Of a stretch of DNA of 8,877 nt, positions 5,339 to 8,877 are shown in pieces. Source of the stretch: an uncultured Kingella sp. (lineage in GTDB: Bacteria; Pseudomonadota; Gammaproteobacteria; Burkholderiales; Neisseriaceae); NCBI GenBank assembly GCA_916720425.1, contig CAKARD010000052.1, positions 1 to 8,877 of the forward strand, read 5' to 3'. The translations under genes and the position numbers were made by a program. Each line of letters opens with the position of its first letter. The stretch's first letter is position 1. The notes below the pieces were generated by a model. That model saw only the letters and a list, made by a program, of their open reading frames with translations, did not search any database and had not been told where the DNA came from.

Positions 5339-6409
5339 ATGAGTATCTTTCTTTCTATTTTTCCAATTTTATTGCTTATCATATTAATGGTAGGCTTGAA
5401 GATGAGTGGCGATAAAAGCGCGTTGCTTGCTGTATTATCTGCTGTTTTAATTGCGATTTTTGCTGTGCCTAACATGGCTGGGTTTATCCCACCTGAAGGC
5501 TACGGTGCAAATTATGTATTGTGGGCTTTTGTTGAAGGGGTGCTCAAAGCGGTCTTTCCTATCTTAATTATTATTTTAATGGCCTTGTTTAGCTATAATG
5601 TATTATTAGAAAGCAAACAAATAGATATTATAAAACAACAGTTTACCAACATTTCTAGTGACAAACGCATTCAAGTTTTATTGATTGTATGGGGTTTTGG
5701 TGGTTTGTTAGAAGGCATGGCAGGCTTTGGTACGGCAGTGGCGATTCCTGCAGCAATTTTAATTGGCTTGGGCTTTTCTCCACGTTTTTCAGCTTTAGTC
5801 TCTTTAATTGGTAACAGTGTAGCAACAGGATTTGGTGCAGTGGGTGTACCTGTGATTACTTTGGCAAAAGAAGTATTTGGTTCTGATGTCACCGCACAAC
5901 AAGTTCATGCTCTGGCAGGTAATGTGGTTTTGCAATTAGCAGCATTGATGTTTCTTGTGCCTTTTGTCATTTTAATGCTGACTGATAACAGTAAAAAATT
6001 TATCATTCCTAATATTATTTTATCGGCTATAGTAGGTGGCTTGTCTTTGGTTGTACAATTTGTCTCAGCCTATTTTATCGGTGCAGAAACCCCTGCGATT
6101 TTAGGTAGCATTGCCTGTATCGTATTCATCGTTTTATATGCCAAATTCACTGAAACCAGAGACGAAAGCAAACCTAAACTCACTGGATCACAAATGGCAA
6201 AAGCATGGGCAGTGTATGGCTTTATCTTGTTCTTTATTATTATGGCTAGCCCTTTATCTGGTCCCATTAGTGCGTTTTTAAAATCTACTTTAGTCAGCAA
6301 AATTCATTTACCTATTTACGCAGAAGGCAAAACCTTTAACTTTGGTTGGTTGTCTAATGCAGGTTTGATGTTATTTAGTACAAGGTGTTTCAGTTGGAAA
6401 ACTGTTTAA
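5339..6409 (+). CDS. Lactate permease, N-terminal fragment (356 codons)
   Basis: This open frame carries about nine hydrophobic membrane segments, beginning with an N-terminal one at residues 1-20 (FLSIFPILLLIILMVGL). Family signatures are GGLLEGMAGFGTAVAIP (121-137) and GNSVATGFGAVGVP (158-171), which in LctP proteins form part of the conserved transport core. A charged loop at about 268-283 (KFTETRDESKPK) is probably cytoplasmic. Homology stops after F346; the last ten residues (STRCFSWKTV) are out-of-frame translation before the stop. On its own the fragment lacks the C-terminal third with the second conserved block and would probably not transport. It uses the promoter and ribosome-binding site described just upstream. 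Confidence 0.8.
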   Translation: MSIFLSIFPILLLIILMVGLKMSGDKSALLAVLSAVLIAIFAVPNMAGFIPPEGYGANYVLWAFVEGVLKAVFPILIIILMALFSYNVLLESKQIDIIKQQFTNISSDKRIQVLLIVWGFGGLLEGMAGFGTAVAIPAAILIGLGFSPRFSALVSLIGNSVATGFGAVGVPVITLAKEVFGSDVTAQQVHALAGNVVLQLAALMFLVPFVILMLTDNSKKFIIPNIILSAIVGGLSLVVQFVSAYFIGAETPAILGSIACIVFIVLYAKFTETRDESKPKLTGSQMAKAWAVYGFILFFIIMASPLSGPISAFLKSTLVSKIHLPIYAEGKTFNFGWLSNAGLMLFSTRCFSWKTV

Positions 6410-6413
6410 TATT

Positions 6414-6869
6414 TTGGGCAAAACGCTGCTTAAAATGAAAGCATCTGGTATCACGATTATAAGCTTGGTAGCCATGAGCGCAATTATGAGCCACAGCAGT
6501 ATGATTGCAGTGATTGCTAATGGTTTGGTTGATGCAACAGGCAGTTTTTATCCTTTATTTGCACCGCTGGTAGGGGCTATTGGTACATTTGCAACAGGTA
6601 GTGATACTTCATCCAATATTTTATTTGGTAAATTGCAAGCTACAGTTGCTGATCAAATGGGCATGCACAAAGGTTGGCTGGCAGCAGCTAATACTGCTGG
6701 TGCTACAGGTGGCAAAATCATTTCACCCCAAAGTATTGCGATTGCTGCAGCCGCTTGCGAACAACAAGGCCAAGAAGGTGCATTCTTACGCTCAGCCATG
6801 CCTTACGCTGTAGCTTATGTGGTCATTGCAGGGATTACCGTTTATTGTTTTGTAACAATGGCTTTATAA
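6414..6869 (+). CDS. Lactate permease, C-terminal fragment
   Basis: This frame is offset from the N-terminal fragment. Homology starts earlier than the first possible start: LVQGVSVGKLFNI is encoded from 6375, while TTG 6414 is merely the first start-like codon. The fragment contains the conserved family blocks GAIGTFATGSDTSSNILFG (about 54-72) and NTAGATGGKIISPQSIAIAA (93-112) and ends in a hydrophobic segment (AVAYVVIAGITVYCFVTMAL). No ribosome-binding site precedes 6414, so independent translation is doubtful. Reinitiation after the nearby upstream stop (6407-6409) is conceivable. A bidirectional terminator follows 14 bp after the stop codon. Confidence 0.7.
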   Translation: MGKTLLKMKASGITIISLVAMSAIMSHSSMIAVIANGLVDATGSFYPLFAPLVGAIGTFATGSDTSSNILFGKLQATVADQMGMHKGWLAAANTAGATGGKIISPQSIAIAAAACEQQGQEGAFLRSAMPYAVAYVVIAGITVYCFVTMAL

Positions 6870-6883
6870 TAATCACTAAAACT

Positions 6884-6919
6884 AAAAATCTCCTACGCGA
6901 AAAACGTAGGAGATTTTTT
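6884..6919. terminator. Bidirectional terminator between the permease gene and galE
   Basis: A perfect 14-bp inverted repeat, AAAAATCTCCTACG (6884-6897) and CGTAGGAGATTTTT (6905-6918), surrounds a 7-nt loop. Plus-strand transcripts end in a run of six T, and minus-strand transcripts read ATTTTTAGTTTT after the stem. It therefore serves the convergent genes on both sides. Its right arm ends on the first base of the galE stop codon (6918-6920). Confidence 0.93.
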
Positions 6920-7931
6920 ATTCATAGCCATTTGGGTTTTGACTTTGCCAACGCCAAGCGTCCTTCATCATATCCTCTAAACTGTGTTGTGCACGCCAAC
7001 CCAATTCGTTTTTAGCCCGATAGGGATCAGCATAACATGTAGCAATATCACCAGCACGGCGAGGCTTGATTGCATAAGGTATTTTTTGTCCCGATGCCTG
7101 TTCAAATGCATGAACGATATCCAAAACCGAATAACCCACACCAGTACCTAAATTATAAATATGCACCCCAGCTTGTTTTGCTTTAACGTTTAGAGCCTTT
7201 AAATGCCCATCGGCTAAATCTACCACATGGATATAATCACGCACGCCCGTTCCATCAGGTGTATCATAATCATCACCAAAAACAGACAACTGCGCCAACT
7301 TACCTGCAGCCACTTGACAAACATAAGGCAAAAGATTATTAGGAATACCATTAGGTTGTTCACCTATTTTGCCACTATGATGCGCACCAATAGGATTAAA
7401 ATAACGTAATAAAATCACACTCCACTGTGGATTGGCATGTTGCACATCTTGCAAAATACGTTCAACCATATGTTTAGATGTACCATAGGGATTGGTTGTA
7501 GCACCAGTGGGCATCGCCTCAGTAATCGGAACGCAACTAGGGTTGCCGTATACCGTAGCAGATGAACTAAACACAATACTCAATACACCCGCTTTTTGCA
7601 TTTCTTCTATCAAAATCAAACTACCTGATACATTATTGTCATAATAATGCAAAGGTTTTTGCACACTTTCACCCACTGCTTTGAGTGCTGCAAAATGAAT
7701 CACGCTATCTACACGATGTTGTGCAAAAATCTGTTTCAATAAAACACGATCGCGGATATCACCTTGATAAAAAATAGGCATTTTTCCTGTAATTTCTGCA
7801 ATACGTTGTAAAACTTGTTGTGATGCGTTAGATAAATTATCCAAAATAATGGCTTGATGTCCTGCCTCTAGCAATGCCACCACAGTATGTGAGCCAATAA
7901 AACCCGCGCCACCTGTTACCAAAATATTCAT
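6918..7931 (-). CDS. galE: UDP-glucose 4-epimerase
   Basis: A 337-residue short-chain dehydrogenase/reductase that interconverts UDP-glucose and UDP-galactose in the cytoplasm (Leloir pathway and precursor supply for surface glycans). The Rossmann NAD-binding motif is GGAGFIG (7-13), followed by the DNL acidic strand end (31-33). Catalytic residues visible are the serine cluster in FSSSATVYG (121-129) and the YxxxK pair Y149/K153 in NPYGTSK. RYFNPIGAH (176-184), GTGVRDYIHVVDLADGH (227-243) and the C-terminal WRWQSQNPNGYE are typical of GalE. Length equals that of E. coli GalE (338). The ATG at 7931 has AGAAGG (7944-7939) 7 nt upstream. It converges on the permease gene through a shared terminator and diverges from the DUF5672 gene. 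It is intact and may provide UDP-Gal for glycan assembly; activity on UDP-GlcNAc cannot be excluded. Confidence 0.97.
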   Translation of the reverse strand: MNILVTGGAGFIGSHTVVALLEAGHQAIILDNLSNASQQVLQRIAEITGKMPIFYQGDIRDRVLLKQIFAQHRVDSVIHFAALKAVGESVQKPLHYYDNNVSGSLILIEEMQKAGVLSIVFSSSATVYGNPSCVPITEAMPTGATTNPYGTSKHMVERILQDVQHANPQWSVILLRYFNPIGAHHSGKIGEQPNGIPNNLLPYVCQVAAGKLAQLSVFGDDYDTPDGTGVRDYIHVVDLADGHLKALNVKAKQAGVHIYNLGTGVGYSVLDIVHAFEQASGQKIPYAIKPRRAGDIATCYADPYRAKNELGWRAQHSLEDMMKDAWRWQSQNPNGYE

Positions 7932-7994
7932 TATTTTGCCTTCTGATAGGGTTAGTGATAAAGTTTAACTTATTTTTTCATATATCCATACACT
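7932..7994. promoter_or_regulatory. Divergent galE / DUF5672 intergenic region
   Basis: This 63-bp gap must hold the translation signals, and probably the promoters, for both divergent genes. The galE ribosome-binding site AGAAGG (7944-7939, minus strand) is clear. The plus-strand gene has no Shine-Dalgarno, with only an AT-rich run (TTATTTTTTCATATATCC) before its ATG. I could not assign a convincing -35/-10 pair in either direction. Confidence 0.4.
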
Positions 7995-8843
7995 ATGCAA
8001 CCCAGTTTAACCATTGTATCCGTTACGGGTGATGACTCCTACGTTGAAGGTTCTTTATATGCCATTATGATAAGCTATCATGCTTTACAAGAGCGTGTTG
8101 CAGATTTACGTTGCTTATTGGTCAGCCCTTCTCGCCCAAAAAATTTACCTGATTATATTCAACATGTTGCGGTAAAGCCATTCAGTTATTTAGAATACAA
8201 TCTGTTTATGTTATATTTATTAGCAGATTTAATTGACACTGATTTTGTATTAACCGTACAAAACGATGGCTTTATCATCAATGCGAAAAATTGGAGTGAT
8301 GATTTTTTTCAATATGATTATATTGGCGCACCTGTGCATTGTGTTGTTACAACACATTCCAATCATATAGAAACCAAACCTTTGCAAAGTATCCCACTAA
8401 AACCACTAGATAATCACCAATGGATACCACAAAATGGTGGGTTTTCTTGGCGTAGTCGCAGGATACTGCAAGCACCAAGGTATTACAATTTATTTCTAGA
8501 AATTCCTGCGCCGCATCCCCTAAACCAAGCGGATCATATCAAAAAAATTCAATGGAGAACCGTAGCTCTTCATCACGAAGATGTATTTTTAAGTGTACAG
8601 TATCGTTCTTTACTAGAAAAACAAGGCATACGTTTTGCCCCTATAGATGTAGCATACCGTTTTAGTAATGAGGGGGCATTATTCTTTCCTGCTGGCATTA
8701 AGCCTGATGAGATTTTTGGGCTACATTACTGCTCTATGTTTGTGCTAACAGGCATGAATGAGCTCACATTGCATCGTGCTATATCCAATACCAGTATACA
8801 AGAAATAGTACAATATCCCATGAATCAACAATTAAATGATTAG
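7995..8843 (+). CDS. DUF5672-family protein, probable glycosyltransferase
   Basis: A 282-residue soluble protein with no signal peptide or membrane helix, resembling the DUF5672 family, whose members look like GT-A-fold glycosyltransferases. Landmarks are an N-terminal beta-strand VTGDDSYVEGSLYAI (10-24), the QNDGF motif (89-93) in the position where many GT-A enzymes have their acidic DXD, YDYIGAP (107-113), NGGFSWRSRR (147-156), the acidic HHEDVF (193-198), and YRFSNE (221-226) with FGLHY (241-245) near the C-terminus. The NGGFSxRSR and ED pair resemble acceptor-binding and catalytic regions of galactosyltransferase-type enzymes, but no residue can be assigned with certainty. The start is the only candidate: the frame upstream has no ATG, GTG or TTG before a stop at 7959. 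No ribosome-binding site is visible. Divergence from galE hints at a UDP-galactose-using role in surface glycans; donor and acceptor are unknown. Confidence 0.8.
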   Translation: MQPSLTIVSVTGDDSYVEGSLYAIMISYHALQERVADLRCLLVSPSRPKNLPDYIQHVAVKPFSYLEYNLFMLYLLADLIDTDFVLTVQNDGFIINAKNWSDDFFQYDYIGAPVHCVVTTHSNHIETKPLQSIPLKPLDNHQWIPQNGGFSWRSRRILQAPRYYNLFLEIPAPHPLNQADHIKKIQWRTVALHHEDVFLSVQYRSLLEKQGIRFAPIDVAYRFSNEGALFFPAGIKPDEIFGLHYCSMFVLTGMNELTLHRAISNTSIQEIVQYPMNQQLND

Positions 8844-8870
8844 GAAAGATCAAATTAAATCCTAATTTTA
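8839..8870 (+). terminator. Weak possible terminator after the DUF5672 gene
   Basis: ATTAGGA (8839-8845, containing the stop codon) and TCCTAAT (8860-8866) form a perfect 7-bp stem with a 14-nt loop, followed by TTTTATT. The stem is AT-rich and the loop large, so efficiency would be modest. The window ends shortly after, so continuation into another gene cannot be judged. Confidence 0.35.
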
Positions 8871-8877
8871 TTAATTG

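Larger units (their letters stand above)
5339..6869 (+). pseudogene. lldP: L-lactate permease family gene, broken by an internal frameshift
   Basis: Two reading frames together encode one LctP/LldP-family transporter, a 12-14-helix inner-membrane symporter for lactate (some members glycolate). The first frame ends in TAA at 6407-6409. The second is open from 6369 to the stop at 6867-6869, so the break lies within 6369-6407. Joining FNFGWLSNAGLMLF from frame one to LVQGVSVGKLFNILGKT from frame two restores the family order, giving about 509 residues. Set against my memory of the E. coli protein, roughly seven residues are missing at the join. That fits a deletion of 3n+2 bases (20 bp would fit) rather than a simple one-base slip. 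Both halves keep conserved motifs and no other damage, so the lesion is recent, phase-variable or a sequencing or assembly error. The sequence differs from the LctP I remember from meningococcus, so this may be a second or acquired permease type. Confidence 0.85.

Noticed and set aside
5489..5500. CACCTGAA in the permease gene as an uptake-sequence variant
   Set aside because: Only the last seven or so bases match a known dialect, and it is within conserved coding sequence (PPEG); a chance match.
6369..6412. Programmed ribosomal frameshift in the permease gene
   Set aside because: No recognisable slippery heptamer with a downstream structure was seen, and residues appear missing at the join, so a mutation or sequence error explains it better.
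6755..7015. Plus-strand 86-codon frame across the permease 3' end, terminator and galE 3' end
   Set aside because: It runs through a strong terminator hairpin and is antisense to galE; not a plausible gene.

Overview
The window looks like chromosomal DNA from a low-GC member of the Neisseriaceae (Betaproteobacteria), at or below about 40% GC by eye. As far as I can recall the family sequences, TopA, ribosomal protein S1 and IHF-beta all read like close Neisseria relatives. Examples are the S1 C-terminus, which ends in TTSLGDLLKA plus a short tail, and the IHF-beta ending FKPGKELRERVD. I saw no canonical Neisseria-type DNA uptake sequence, so I do not assign a genus.

Layout from left to right: (1) topA, minus strand, cut by the left edge so that only the N-terminal 572 residues are present; (2) metR, a LysR-type regulator, minus strand; (3) a 224-bp divergent intergenic region with a palindromic -10 element and a structured rpsA leader; (4) rpsA and ihfB, plus strand, 12 bp apart and ended by a strong hairpin terminator; (5) a very AT-rich intergenic stretch holding a perfect-consensus IHF site, a good sigma-70 promoter and operator-like repeats; (6) a lactate-permease family gene (lldP/lctP), plus strand, broken by a frameshift near 6369-6407 that seems to have removed part of one membrane segment; (7) a bidirectional terminator whose right arm overlaps the stop codon of the convergent galE; (8) galE, minus strand; (9) a divergent gene for a DUF5672-family, glycosyltransferase-like protein, ending 34 bp before the right edge.

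Functionally this is mostly housekeeping: DNA topology (TopA), nucleoid architecture (IHF), translation initiation (S1), methionine and one-carbon gene control (MetR), lactate uptake (broken here), and UDP-galactose supply next to a putative glycan-modifying enzyme. I found no phage, insertion sequence, CRISPR array, RNA gene or recognisable new system. The points most worth following up are the permease frameshift, the regulatory architecture in front of it (IHF site plus GntR-like operator), the S1 leader with an in-frame upstream start, and the apparent absence of cmk upstream of rpsA.
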